NCBI GenBank assembly: GCA_020428615.1
Contig: JAGQMO010000041.1
Location: forward strand, 1 to 25,325
Source of the DNA: Patescibacteria group bacterium
GTDB taxonomy: Bacteria; Patescibacteriota; Minisyncoccia; Phycocordibacterales; UBA1006
DNA length: 25,325 nucleotides
Reading direction: 5' to 3'
Made by a program: the position numbers and the translations under genes. Under the pieces are notes generated by a model that was not told the origin of the DNA, ran no database searches, and saw only the letters and a program-made list of their open reading frames with translations. Position 1 is the first letter of the stretch. Each line of letters starts with the position of its first letter. This document shows, piece after piece, positions 1 through 7,200 of the stretch.

Positions 1-742
1 CATCTCCGGAGGCAACATCGTATGGAATTGCTGTTCCAATACCAGATGGTACAGAACCCGCGGTAAAGAGTCCAGATCCATCATTCTTCCATAACCGAGA
101 AGAAGAATTATAATGACCGGCAAAAATATCAATGTCACCATCACCATCAAAGTCTCCTGAGGTGCTGGAATAAATTTTGAAGCCATCCATTGATGTAATA
201 TCAGTTTTTTGGAATACTCTGATTAATTGATTGCAACGCTGGAGAACACCAGTATCAATTACACATAGTGGGGCAAAAGGTTCAGCTGTCGCATCAGCAA
301 GAGACTCAATACGGATCACTCCATCAACCTGAAGAATCGGATCTCCTGAATTATAGTTTTGCAAACTCGGAAACCCAACAAAGAGCACGTGGGCTGCTCC
401 ATTTTGATACGCAATAAAATTATCAAAAATCGATGTACCCACCAAACGAAATACGGTTGGGTTCGGTGCACCTCCAGGATTAAATACATAATTGTTTCCA
501 AGTGTCGGTATCCCTCCTCCACCATAGGACGCTTGTGTCTGGAGCGCTTTTGGTGCTAGTTCAAATTGGAAAAGATCCAAAACACCGGGTTGATTCGCCC
601 CTGAGTTTCCCCCCGATGTCAAAAATCGGTTATTGAGTACTGTTGTTTGAGCATGCAATTTAGAAAATCCAACAAAAATAACAATGATCAAAATCCCCAA
701 CCCGACACCAGATATGATATTTTTTCTCAGTAACTTTTTCAT
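1..742 (-). CDS. secreted FG-GAP/VCBS-repeat surface protein, C-terminus beyond window
   Basis: Partial gene: 247 codons from ATG at 742, then the window ends. Residues 1-31 are a signal peptide: MKKLLRK, a hydrophobic core rich in I, V, L and G, then KLHAQ with likely cleavage after HA. The body includes VDGVIRIESL followed by CVIDTGVLQRC (C-x4-G-x4-C), the module shared with the two upstream genes. Near the visible end, SGDFDGDGDIDIFAGHYN is a classic FG-GAP/VCBS calcium-binding blade (DxDGDGDxD); more blades probably follow outside the window. Such proteins form beta-propellers and in bacteria are commonly extracellular adhesins. It is last in the visible minus-strand cluster, 26 nt after the stop of the upstream gene, with no Shine-Dalgarno. 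The propeller call is family knowledge; an adhesion role is inference. Confidence 0.82.
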   Translation of the reverse strand, partial: MKKLLRKNIISGVGLGILIIVIFVGFSKLHAQTTVLNNRFLTSGGNSGANQPGVLDLFQFELAPKALQTQASYGGGGIPTLGNNYVFNPGGAPNPTVFRLVGTSIFDNFIAYQNGAAHVLFVGFPSLQNYNSGDPILQVDGVIRIESLADATAEPFAPLCVIDTGVLQRCNQLIRVFQKTDITSMDGFKIYSSTSGDFDGDGDIDIFAGHYNSSSRLWKNDGSGLFTAGSVPSGIGTAIPYDVASGD

Positions 743-768
743 AATTTTTTATACATAAATACTTAGAA

Positions 769-1317
769 TTATCCGGAACAAATGGTTAATGTACCTGAAG
801 CAGTCGCGCATACCTCTCGCTGTGTTGTGGTATCGACCGGGGCAAAATTATTTCCTCCGTTCACACGACCAAGCCCTTGAATGAGCATGCTGTCATTCAC
901 TCCAACTGCCTCAATCAACAGTGCCGGAAGAATACCTATGAGAGATCGTTCTGATGGGTTATACAGAGCAAGATTAGTTACTGTTACCGTTTCAAGCACG
1001 TGGGCGTTTTGATTCACAACAATATTAGAGAATACCCCTCCGCCAGCCACATCGAGACAGGTATAGTTCATTGTTAAAAGATGATCAAAGGTAGTACAAG
1101 CAGAATCGTAAGAAAACCAATTCGGTATTGACGAACTCCCAATAGCAAGCGATCCGATACGAGACATCAATGTCGAAGTTGGACCAAGAAACGGTTCAAC
1201 GGTTGAGTTTTGAGCAGAAACCAGCGACACTCCAGCACTCATAACTAACGCAAGTAATAAACCGAAGACAACTGAACGCACACTTTTCATATGTATTTTT
1301 TTTACTAATGTTTTCAT
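769..1317 (-). CDS. small secreted protein with C-terminal C-x4-G-x4-C module
   Basis: 182 aa from ATG at 1317. I chose this ATG because the longer frame begins with TTG at 1338, which overlaps the upstream stop; a second ATG at 1290 is also possible. The N-terminus (KSVRS, a hydrophobic core, then LVSAQ) is a signal peptide with likely cleavage after VSA. The mature part is about 150 residues with no recognised domain and many small and polar residues. It ends in REVCATASGTLTICSG, a C-x4-G-x4-C motif also found in the neighbouring 525-aa protein (RDVCVTQEGDIVLC) and in the FG-GAP protein. It therefore looks like a minimal version of the N-terminal part of the 525-aa neighbour. It starts 14 nt after that gene's stop, so the two are probably co-transcribed. 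Function unknown; a surface component is likely. Confidence 0.75.
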   Translation of the reverse strand: MKTLVKKIHMKSVRSVVFGLLLALVMSAGVSLVSAQNSTVEPFLGPTSTLMSRIGSLAIGSSSIPNWFSYDSACTTFDHLLTMNYTCLDVAGGGVFSNIVVNQNAHVLETVTVTNLALYNPSERSLIGILPALLIEAVGVNDSMLIQGLGRVNGGNNFAPVDTTTQREVCATASGTLTICSG

Positions 1318-1331
1318 AATATATCTAAAGG

Positions 1332-2909
1332 TTAACAAATTTGCTCTGTATAACCGTTCACCTTACAGTTACAAATGCTTGGTGCAGATGTGTAGCAGAA
1401 CCTTTCGTAATAGAGCGTATCTCCATTTGTAGGATTGGTAGTGATAGAAGAATTTGCCGTCGGTAAATCAATCACTGTTGTAGCAGGAGGTGGTGTAACC
1501 GCACCATTACAATCCATGGCCCCCATGGTATATGGTGAATCATCTCCTGTATTGACCGGATCGTAGAGAGGCCCACGAGTCCACAGACCTGGCCGTTCTC
1601 CTGTTGAAAATGATGGGGTACCTTCCGGATCACTTCCACAAATGAAGTAGTAGCCATTATAGGTTTGTTTATCAGCCGCACAGGTGAGGTTCGTTCCATT
1701 TGCTGAACATCTCCACAACCATTCGGTTGCGGTATCAGAGAGGTCACTATAAGTTCCTACATCACAACCAGTTGCTGTATTAGTCGCTGGTTGACTTGTA
1801 TAAACACCTGTATAGGGTTTACAAGCAGGATTTGCTGGCGGAGCGATGTCTGCGGTACATGGGGTATCATCAATACCACCATTTGACCCAAGACATGACC
1901 ACTTAAACTGTGTTGAACTGTCGACAATGTCAGTATAAGTACCTGCGAGACACCCAGTTGAATTATTTGTTGCTGGTTGACTGGTATACATACCACTATA
2001 CGTTCGACACTGTCCATTTGTAGCAAGTATACGATTTGCTTGACATGAATCGTTCGTTCCACCACCTGTTCCATAACACGTCCAAGTATAGTTCGTTGGG
2101 TTGGTTTGAACCGAGCCGGCATTTCCTGCGTTACAGAGGCCAGTTGTTGGTGGTGTTGAATAGGTATGACCTGCAGCAGGTCCACACACTCCATCAACTG
2201 GAATAATACGGTTTGCCTGACACGCAACTGATCCACCAGATCCCGTACACGTCCAGTCATAGGTTGTCGAGTTTGTGGTCACCGCTGATGCCGTTCCAGC
2301 CGAACAGAGGTTTGATGTTGGTGGTGTTGAATAGGTATGACCTGCAGCAAGACCGCACGATCCAAGGGTTAGGTTTGGACACAAAACAATATCTCCCTCT
2401 TGTGTTACACACACGTCTCTGTTTCCTGTTGAGTTCACGAGGTTCGTTGCTAATACGTTACCATCAACACTCACCTTTTGAATCGGTGAAGTAAGATTGT
2501 TGATTCCATGTGGTGTATTCCAAAACGAAATGGATGCACCAGTATCACTCGACACATAAAGATTTTTAAAGAACACCGCATCTTCAAGCACCGCCAAAAA
2601 TGCGCCGGTAGTTGTCGCGTCAAAGAGCGATACTGATAACGGACCTCCTCGCGTATCAAGCGCGGCACCAAATGGATTACATGGATCATTTGCAGGAGCT
2701 TCAGGTGGACATTCTCCTAAACGAAGATCACTAATGACTTGCTCTGATCCTCCTTGGTGAAGAATAGCTTTGGTTATTTCACCAGGAAGACCGTATCCAG
2801 AACTAATGTTTAGTGTCGCTCCACTTGCCGTTCCAATGCCTACAACAAGAACGAGCAGAACAATCATTGCATGAGCGAAATTTATGTGTTGTGTGAAAAA
2901 TTTTTTCAT
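1332..2909 (-). CDS. secreted surface protein with four Cys-rich repeats of about 57 aa
   Basis: 525 aa. Residues 1-31 are a signal peptide or anchor (KKFF start, a hydrophobic stretch, TASGA). Residues 32-180 form an N-terminal domain ending in VDGNVLATNL and RDVCVTQEGDIVLC. Four tandem four-cysteine repeats follow, starting near residues 182, 238, 298 and 359. Each has the pattern C - G.YS.PPT...C..G - W.C.G..GG - C.A. Repeats 1 and 2 are closest: a 34-nt stretch is identical at a 171-nt spacing. Repeats 3 and 4 form a second similar pair (YTSQPATN). The C-terminal 110 residues have six further cysteines and no recognised domain. Regular cysteine spacing suggests disulfide-stabilised extracellular modules, as in repeat-built bacterial adhesins. 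Gaps of 21 and 14 nt link it to its neighbours. The precise ligand or partner is unknown. Confidence 0.8.
   Translation of the reverse strand: MKKFFTQHINFAHAMIVLLVLVVGIGTASGATLNISSGYGLPGEITKAILHQGGSEQVISDLRLGECPPEAPANDPCNPFGAALDTRGGPLSVSLFDATTTGAFLAVLEDAVFFKNLYVSSDTGASISFWNTPHGINNLTSPIQKVSVDGNVLATNLVNSTGNRDVCVTQEGDIVLCPNLTLGSCGLAAGHTYSTPPTSNLCSAGTASAVTTNSTTYDWTCTGSGGSVACQANRIIPVDGVCGPAAGHTYSTPPTTGLCNAGNAGSVQTNPTNYTWTCYGTGGGTNDSCQANRILATNGQCRTYSGMYTSQPATNNSTGCLAGTYTDIVDSSTQFKWSCLGSNGGIDDTPCTADIAPPANPACKPYTGVYTSQPATNTATGCDVGTYSDLSDTATEWLWRCSANGTNLTCAADKQTYNGYYFICGSDPEGTPSFSTGERPGLWTRGPLYDPVNTGDDSPYTMGAMDCNGAVTPPPATTVIDLPTANSSITTNPTNGDTLYYERFCYTSAPSICNCKVNGYTEQIC
2145..2349 (-). repeat. 171-nt-period direct repeat inside the 525-aa surface protein gene
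   Basis: A 34-nt block is identical at 2145-2178 and 2316-2349. The offset is exactly 171 nt, or 57 codons. It encodes the AGHTYSTPPT segment at the start of Cys repeats 1 and 2. The in-frame period and near-identical DNA point to recent duplication or gene conversion of one protein module. Confidence 0.9.
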
Positions 2910-2930
2910 AATAATTACGTATTAATTAAC

Positions 2931-3860
2931 CTACACCTCTTTGAACTCAGGAATAACGACACCACTTGTTGGATCGACACAATCATCATTAGTACAATCG
3001 CTACCGCAACTTGCAATCGCCGTTCCATAGACCTCACTACCAGAACCGTCACCAATACATTTTAATTTGAAGACAACTGGTGTATTTGATTCGGTAATTG
3101 ATCCTCCTGCGGTTTCTCCTGATGTATTTTGTGTTGGACGAGAACCTGGTGACGCCCATAATCCAACATCAGTTTCACAATCAGATACATCAACCGAAGT
3201 CCATTGAATTTCAGGCGCTCCGATTGGGCATGATTCTTGGTAAAGAATATTCACACCATCAAGAATCAAATTCACTGTTTCATCGCAATCGCCAGCAGTG
3301 GTTTCAATGCTCACATTTGAAAAGTCAATCCATCCGGCACCAACGAGATCGTCATCGGTCTCTCCAGCTCCGCCAATGGTGTAATCACCGTTTGTAGCAA
3401 GTCCAACAAATCCTCCAGGGTCAGTTGTATAGGTTACTGGTGATAAATCAATCGTAGGGTCCCAATTACCCCATGCATCGGGATTGTTTAATACTGATTC
3501 AAATTCAGCTGTTTGAGCAATAATATTGGCTGAATTCGTTTGACCAAAATCAACCCAACCAATATACGGACTCCAACCACGACCATCCCAACGTTCCGTC
3601 TGACGATTATAGCTTACTGAAAACTCTTGTGTGGTTGTTCCGTGTCCAATTTCAAGAGGATCGTCATTCCAAGACTCAGTACTCATATAAATTGGTCCGA
3701 TTGCTTCAGTTTCAGCATAACCATATAAATTTCCAGAGGTTTCTCCTGGTGTACATTGTGCGTATACGGATGTTGGAGAAAACTGAATAAATCCTAATCC
3801 GGCAACAAGCAGCATTCCTGCAGTAAACGAGCTGTATAGTATTTTAGCGAAATGTTTCAT
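2931..3860 (-). CDS. secreted Trp-rich surface protein (GW-x-IGW-type motifs)
   Basis: 309 aa. Residues 1-35 are a clear signal peptide (KHFAKILYSS, a hydrophobic core, then SVYAQ with cleavage after VYA). The mature protein is acidic and rich in Gly, Thr and Trp. It carries GYAETEAIGPIYMS near residue 47 and GWSPYIGWVDFG near residue 95, then GAGWIDFSNV near residue 176. These match the GYAW-S-x-x-IGWI-x-F style of motif that, from memory, recurs in Patescibacteria surface proteins, though here the first copy has lost its key Trp residues. The C-terminal third has about eight Cys in a D/T/S-rich setting, so disulfides are likely. It sits 21 nt from the stops or starts of both neighbours, with no Shine-Dalgarno. 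Export is well supported; function is unknown. Confidence 0.78.
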   Translation of the reverse strand: MKHFAKILYSSFTAGMLLVAGLGFIQFSPTSVYAQCTPGETSGNLYGYAETEAIGPIYMSTESWNDDPLEIGHGTTTQEFSVSYNRQTERWDGRGWSPYIGWVDFGQTNSANIIAQTAEFESVLNNPDAWGNWDPTIDLSPVTYTTDPGGFVGLATNGDYTIGGAGETDDDLVGAGWIDFSNVSIETTAGDCDETVNLILDGVNILYQESCPIGAPEIQWTSVDVSDCETDVGLWASPGSRPTQNTSGETAGGSITESNTPVVFKLKCIGDGSGSEVYGTAIASCGSDCTNDDCVDPTSGVVIPEFKEV

Positions 3861-3881
3861 ATGTTTGAGCGTAGATAATGG

Positions 3882-4178
3882 TTATTGAGTATTACCAAAG
3901 AGAGCGTTAATTTTATCTTCTCTACTCTTCGTATCGAGTGGTGGACGCGAATTTTGAAGCGCTTCAAACGCGACTTGTTCTTGACTCGGTTCTGATACTG
4001 AATCTGGTGAAAATGGTGATGGCTGGTATGTTCGGTAGAGGTATACTCCTGCAATAATAAGAACAATAACAACAAAGATAGTCAGTACTGCTTTTTTGTT
4101 CTGATGATGCGCAGGTGTTGGCGCGTGTTCATGCATTTCTTCTGGAAAGATGCGATTGTCGCGTAGTGGATCATTCAT
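3882..4178 (-). CDS. small single-pass membrane protein, first gene of the surface cluster
   Basis: 98 aa from ATG at 4178. The open frame extends to 4250, but only the 4178 ATG lies downstream of the likely promoter box at 4218-4223. Layout: a cytoplasmic His/Pro-rich N-terminus (EMHEHAPTPAHHQNKK), one strong transmembrane helix at about 31-47 (a run of V, I and L ending at YLY), then a 50-residue polar tail ending in DKINALFGNTQ. No known domain. As the lead gene of a cluster of secreted proteins, with 21 nt to the next, it may be an anchor or accessory factor for them; that role is inferred from position only. Confidence 0.68.
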   Translation of the reverse strand: MNDPLRDNRIFPEEMHEHAPTPAHHQNKKAVLTIFVVIVLIIAGVYLYRTYQPSPFSPDSVSEPSQEQVAFEALQNSRPPLDTKSREDKINALFGNTQ

Positions 4179-4217
4179 AATAATTGAAATAAAATTGCTC
4201 GATTGATAACTGAAAAA

Positions 4218-4223
4218 AGTATA
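4218..4223 (-). promoter_or_regulatory. -10 box TATACT upstream of the surface-protein cluster
   Basis: TATACT read on the minus strand, 39 nt before the ATG at 4178. It implies a transcript with a leader of about 32 nt, unlike most genes here. No TTGACA-like -35 is visible. This is the probable promoter for the whole five-gene unit. Confidence 0.45.
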
Positions 4224-4256
4224 CCACCTTTTAATATCGCAACCAAACAAGATGTG

Positions 4257-4292
4257 AAATAAAAAAGAAAAATCACTTATACATAAGTGATT
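4257..4292 (-). terminator. Rho-independent terminator of nusA
   Basis: A perfect 10-nt inverted repeat, AATCACTTAT and ATAAGTGATT, occupies 4271-4292. On the minus strand it is followed by a T-rich run (TTTTTCTTTTTTAT). It lies 13 nt past the nusA stop and separates nusA from the surface-protein cluster. Confidence 0.85.
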
Positions 4293-4305
4293 GTTCTTTA
4301 AGCAA

Positions 4306-5562
4306 TTACATGTCTTCTTCTGATTGAGCTTTTTCTATCGCACCCTTGAGTTCATCAAGAGACACAAAATCATCTGCCGATGGTGTTTCTGCGGGTATTT
4401 CAGAATCAATAACTTCAGGGTGTTCATTTGTTCCTGAGATATCAATTTTCCAACCGGTCAATTTTGCAGCGAGACGTGCATTTTGACCTTCCTTTCCAAT
4501 GGCAAGCGAAAGTTGATCTTCAGCAACGACCACTTTTGCTTCTTTGGCGCTGAGATCGCCTTCAATATCAATCACCTGGGCTGGAGCCAGTGCATTCGCT
4601 ACGTAGAGTAGTTCATCTTCCGACCATACAATGATATCAATTTTTTCTTCTCCAAGATCGCTGGTAACTGCGTTGATACGGCTCCCGCGTTGCCCAACAC
4701 ATGCACCAATAGGATCAACATCAGGATCGTTGCTATGCACTGCGATTTTGGTACGAGAACCTGCCTCACGCGCAATTGATTTAATTTCAACGATACCTGT
4801 TGCAACTTCTGGTGATTCAGTTTTAAAGAGTTCACGAATAATTGCAGGATTGGTTCGAGAAAGTGTCAGTCGCACACCACGCATTCCAGGTTCAACTTTA
4901 TCAAGGTACACTTTGATACGTTCACCAGGTTGATACCATTCACCGCGAGTTTGGTCTTTCTTTTCAATGACACCAATGGTGCGAGGAGCAAGCTCAACGA
5001 ACACCTTACCACCAACAACTTTTTGAATGGTTCCTGTAAGCACGGTACCAACCATTTTTTCATAACGCGCAAGTTTAATATCTTTTTCCGCTTCGCGCAA
5101 TTTTTGCATGATGACCTGTTTCGCAGTCATTGCAGCGACACGTCCGAATTCTTCATTATCCTCAAGAGGATTATCAAGCGGAAAAATAATTTCATCTCCA
5201 AGTTTTGCATCAGCGCGCATGCGCTTGGCATCATCAAGGTACATATGGTGTTCAACGTTGAAACGAACACGCTCATCATCTTCACTAGGTTCATCTTCGA
5301 CAAAATCAGGATCGTTGAGTTGCTCTTCCGTAAGCGGTGGTTTTACCATCGTATCGTCCACAACTGTTTTTACCTGAAAGAATTCAAGATCTCCAGTTTC
5401 TGGATTGAAATGAGAGCGAATCACCTGACCTTTTGCTCCGTAATCTTTCTTGTACGCAGCAGCGAGTGAATGTTCTATTGCTTCTAAAATTTTTTCACGA
5501 GGAATGTTTTTTTCTTTCTCGATTTGTTCGAGTGTTGATTGTAACACTTTTAAATCAAACAT
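4306..5562 (-). CDS. nusA: transcription termination/antitermination factor NusA
   Basis: 418 aa. NusA binds RNA polymerase and nascent RNA and controls pausing, intrinsic termination and antitermination. The N-terminal RNAP-binding domain covers about 1-165 (FDLKVLQSTLEQIEKEK; AIEHSLAAAYKKDYG). An S1 domain follows at about 170-235 (GTVLTGTIQKVVGGKVFVEL to VRLTLSRTNP). KH1 has GACVGQRGSRI near 290 and KH2 has LAIGKEGQNARLAAKLTGW near 355. The protein ends in a short acidic tail (KAQSEEDM) and lacks the long C-terminal repeats of E. coli NusA (495 aa), which is normal outside gammaproteobacteria. It is monocistronic here, flanked by terminators, and not next to infB or rimP as in many bacteria. 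Two acidic insertions in the N-domain (DDPFVEDEPSEDDE-like) are notable. Confidence 0.96.
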   Translation of the reverse strand: MFDLKVLQSTLEQIEKEKNIPREKILEAIEHSLAAAYKKDYGAKGQVIRSHFNPETGDLEFFQVKTVVDDTMVKPPLTEEQLNDPDFVEDEPSEDDERVRFNVEHHMYLDDAKRMRADAKLGDEIIFPLDNPLEDNEEFGRVAAMTAKQVIMQKLREAEKDIKLARYEKMVGTVLTGTIQKVVGGKVFVELAPRTIGVIEKKDQTRGEWYQPGERIKVYLDKVEPGMRGVRLTLSRTNPAIIRELFKTESPEVATGIVEIKSIAREAGSRTKIAVHSNDPDVDPIGACVGQRGSRINAVTSDLGEEKIDIIVWSEDELLYVANALAPAQVIDIEGDLSAKEAKVVVAEDQLSLAIGKEGQNARLAAKLTGWKIDISGTNEHPEVIDSEIPAETPSADDFVSLDELKGAIEKAQSEEDM

Positions 5563-5586
5563 ATATCTGTATGCATATTAATTTTT

Positions 5587-5601
5587 ATCCTGTATCAGGA
5601 T
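5587..5601. promoter_or_regulatory. dyad upstream of nusA
   Basis: ATCCTG TAT CAGGAT, a perfect 6-bp dyad with a 3-nt centre, lies 25 nt before the nusA ATG. No T-tract follows it on either strand, so it is not a terminator. It could be a small leader hairpin or an operator; nothing else in the sequence decides. Confidence 0.3.
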
Positions 5602-5621
5602 GTACGTATAATAATTTCTCG

Positions 5622-5652
5622 AAGAAAAAAAGAAAATGATAAATCACTTTCT
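5622..5652 (-). terminator. terminator of the calcium-repeat protein gene
   Basis: On the minus strand AGAAAGTGAT-TT-ATCATTTTCT forms a 10-bp stem with one G-U pair. A TTTTTTCTTC tract follows. It lies 52 nt beyond the stop at 5705. Confidence 0.7.
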
Positions 5653-5704
5653 CTCTGTTCGATACCCTGAATATACCATAGACACTCAAAAATACCAGTG
5701 ACTA

Positions 5705-6637
5705 TTATCCTTCAAAAATACTCGGATCACTAATAACGTCAAAAAAGATGTTTATTTTTACAATTGCATCGACACTTGAATTCATAATTGACTCAAGCTG
5801 AACAAGGAGTGCGAGTGATACCAGTTCATCGATATCTGCTCCTTGGAGAAGATTATCCAACCCTGCACTGATTTGACTCACGCTATTCATCAACTCTGTG
5901 TGTCGTCCAGCAATAACATAAGGAACTTCAAGAGAAGCGAGTTCACTCAGGTATTCATTGTATTTTTTCGAAGTACTGCGCAACCGACCTTGATATTCAT
6001 CTGGATTGTTGGTTGCTTCGATCATTAATTCAATATCACTCGTTGCAATAGGATACGTTTTAAATAATTGCATCATACTATCTCTATATCGATAGGTATT
6101 CTCTTTCGTGTCTTCAACGAGATTCAATTGATCTCGAGTATACAGCTGGTCTCCGAGTGTAAGATCACTTATGTATTGACCGATATTATCCTGGAATTGT
6201 TCTTCGGTGAGCGAATCAAGATCACCACCAGATTGCGCAATGGCAATGAGTGCAGTAAATGCGCTTCTTCCTAATTTCTCTGTTTCAGTCAAGTGAGAAT
6301 CAACAAACGCATCACCCAGTCGTTCACGTTCAGCAAGGGATAATTTGTTTCGAATGTATTTACCGTCCAATACACCGTCACCGTCAGAATCGGGATTGTT
6401 TGGGTCAAGTTCAGCCCACAGCGCTTCTTCCCAATCATACGCACCGTCATGATCAGAATCGAGATAATATTCAGACGAACGGTTATCTTCAACTGGCATG
6501 ACATCAATAAAACCTTGAGTGCCTTTTGCATGGGGGCGTACAACAAATCGGTACAACAGAAAAGCTATAAGTGCAACAACAAAAACCAAGAGAATGATGC
6601 GAACTTTTTTGCTTGGGAGATACGATCGAATATGCAT
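5705..6637 (-). CDS. TM-anchored protein with TSP3-like calcium-binding repeats
   Basis: 310 aa. A basic N-terminus (RSYLPSKKVR) is followed by one transmembrane helix at about 13-32. Residues 59-92 hold two thrombospondin-type-3/EF-hand-like loops, DSDHDGAYDWEE and DSDGDGVLDG, joined by LDPNNP; the regularly spaced Asp residues are typical Ca2+ ligands. The remaining 215 residues are helical and charged with no recognised domain. The TM plus D-x-D-G-D-x-x-x-D arrangement is common in Patescibacteria envelope proteins (recollection). It has its own -10 box 6 nt from the ATG and its own terminator, so it is expressed alone. Function unknown; it is presumably exposed outside the membrane. Confidence 0.85.
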   Translation of the reverse strand: MHIRSYLPSKKVRIILLVFVVALIAFLLYRFVVRPHAKGTQGFIDVMPVEDNRSSEYYLDSDHDGAYDWEEALWAELDPNNPDSDGDGVLDGKYIRNKLSLAERERLGDAFVDSHLTETEKLGRSAFTALIAIAQSGGDLDSLTEEQFQDNIGQYISDLTLGDQLYTRDQLNLVEDTKENTYRYRDSMMQLFKTYPIATSDIELMIEATNNPDEYQGRLRSTSKKYNEYLSELASLEVPYVIAGRHTELMNSVSQISAGLDNLLQGADIDELVSLALLVQLESIMNSSVDAIVKINIFFDVISDPSIFEG

Positions 6638-6643
6638 GGTGAT

Positions 6644-6649
6644 AGTATA
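6644..6649 (-). promoter_or_regulatory. -10 box TATACT, leaderless start of the calcium-repeat protein
   Basis: TATACT on the minus strand, separated from the ATG at 6637 by only 6 nt (ATCACC). Transcription should begin at or next to the ATG. It directly abuts the T-tract of the upstream gene's terminator (TTTTTTTGTTATACT). No -35 is seen. Confidence 0.7.
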
Positions 6650-6651
6650 AC

Positions 6652-6679
6652 AAAAAAAGCCCTCGAAAGGAGGGCTTTT
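6652..6679 (-). terminator. terminator of the four-TM protein gene
   Basis: AAAAGCCCTC and GAGGGCTTTT flank a 5-nt loop. On the minus strand a run of seven T follows. The stem begins 11 nt after the stop at 6690. The hairpin also has T residues on the plus-strand side, but no plus-strand gene needs it. Confidence 0.88.
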
Positions 6680-6689
6680 ATTCAGTTAA

Positions 6690-7154
6690 TTAGAAAGTGT
6701 TTGCCTCATATGGATATACTTCAGCATAGTATTTCTGAAATACATTATGTCCATACACAACCACAATAATTGCAACAATTAAATTGATAATATTCCAATT
6801 ATGGGTTTCACTGGATGCCCAGTTGCGGACAAAGATGATTACGAGGAAGTAAAAACTCAACCAACATGCAAAAATGGTTAGGTTTTTGACTGAACGTTTG
6901 TGATCTTTTGTGATCAAGAACCATCCAAACAATCCAAGTAACGTACCAAACAATGCAAGGTATCCGGCAGCAACGCCCGAAACCATATTGATTCCAAAAA
7001 ATGGGATTTGGATAAGAGCAAGTAATGCACCGATAATAGCAAGCATACCACCGAAAAACATTCTAAAAATTATGCTGATAAGATTGGGCTCGGTTTCGGT
7101 CATACAATCTATTCTGTTTTTACGAGACATATTCTTTGGTTTAAGGTTCAACAT
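6690..7154 (-). CDS. four-TM membrane protein of unknown function
   Basis: 154 aa from ATG at 7154; in-frame ATGs at 7130 (MSRKNR) and 7103 (MTETEP) are alternatives. About 30 basic or polar residues precede four hydrophobic helices at roughly 27-50, 56-82, 91-109 and 121-137 (including LIVAIIVVVYG). A short KDHKRSVK loop lies between helices 2 and 3, which suggests a cytoplasmic loop. The C-terminus is aromatic and polar (FQKYYAEVYPYEANTF). I recognise no family. It starts 46 nt after the rsmA stop on the same strand and could be read from the rsmA promoter. It is closed by a strong terminator. Confidence 0.72.
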   Translation of the reverse strand: MLNLKPKNMSRKNRIDCMTETEPNLISIIFRMFFGGMLAIIGALLALIQIPFFGINMVSGVAAGYLALFGTLLGLFGWFLITKDHKRSVKNLTIFACWLSFYFLVIIFVRNWASSETHNWNIINLIVAIIVVVYGHNVFQKYYAEVYPYEANTF

Positions 7155-7200
7155 GGTTCAACTCTTCGAGGTGAACATTATTATTTTTCTTACTATCTAA

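Noticed and set aside
1757..2260. 167-codon frame overlapping the Cys-repeat gene
   Set aside because: Its length comes from repeat periodicity in an alternative frame. The main frame has a signal peptide and regular Cys spacing.
2145..2349. 34-nt identical direct repeats as a CRISPR array
   Set aside because: Only two copies, an in-frame 171-nt period, and they encode a protein repeat. No cas genes.
4930..5469. 179-codon open frame antisense to nusA
   Set aside because: nusA is a complete, strongly conserved family match on the other strand. The antisense product has no recognisable features.
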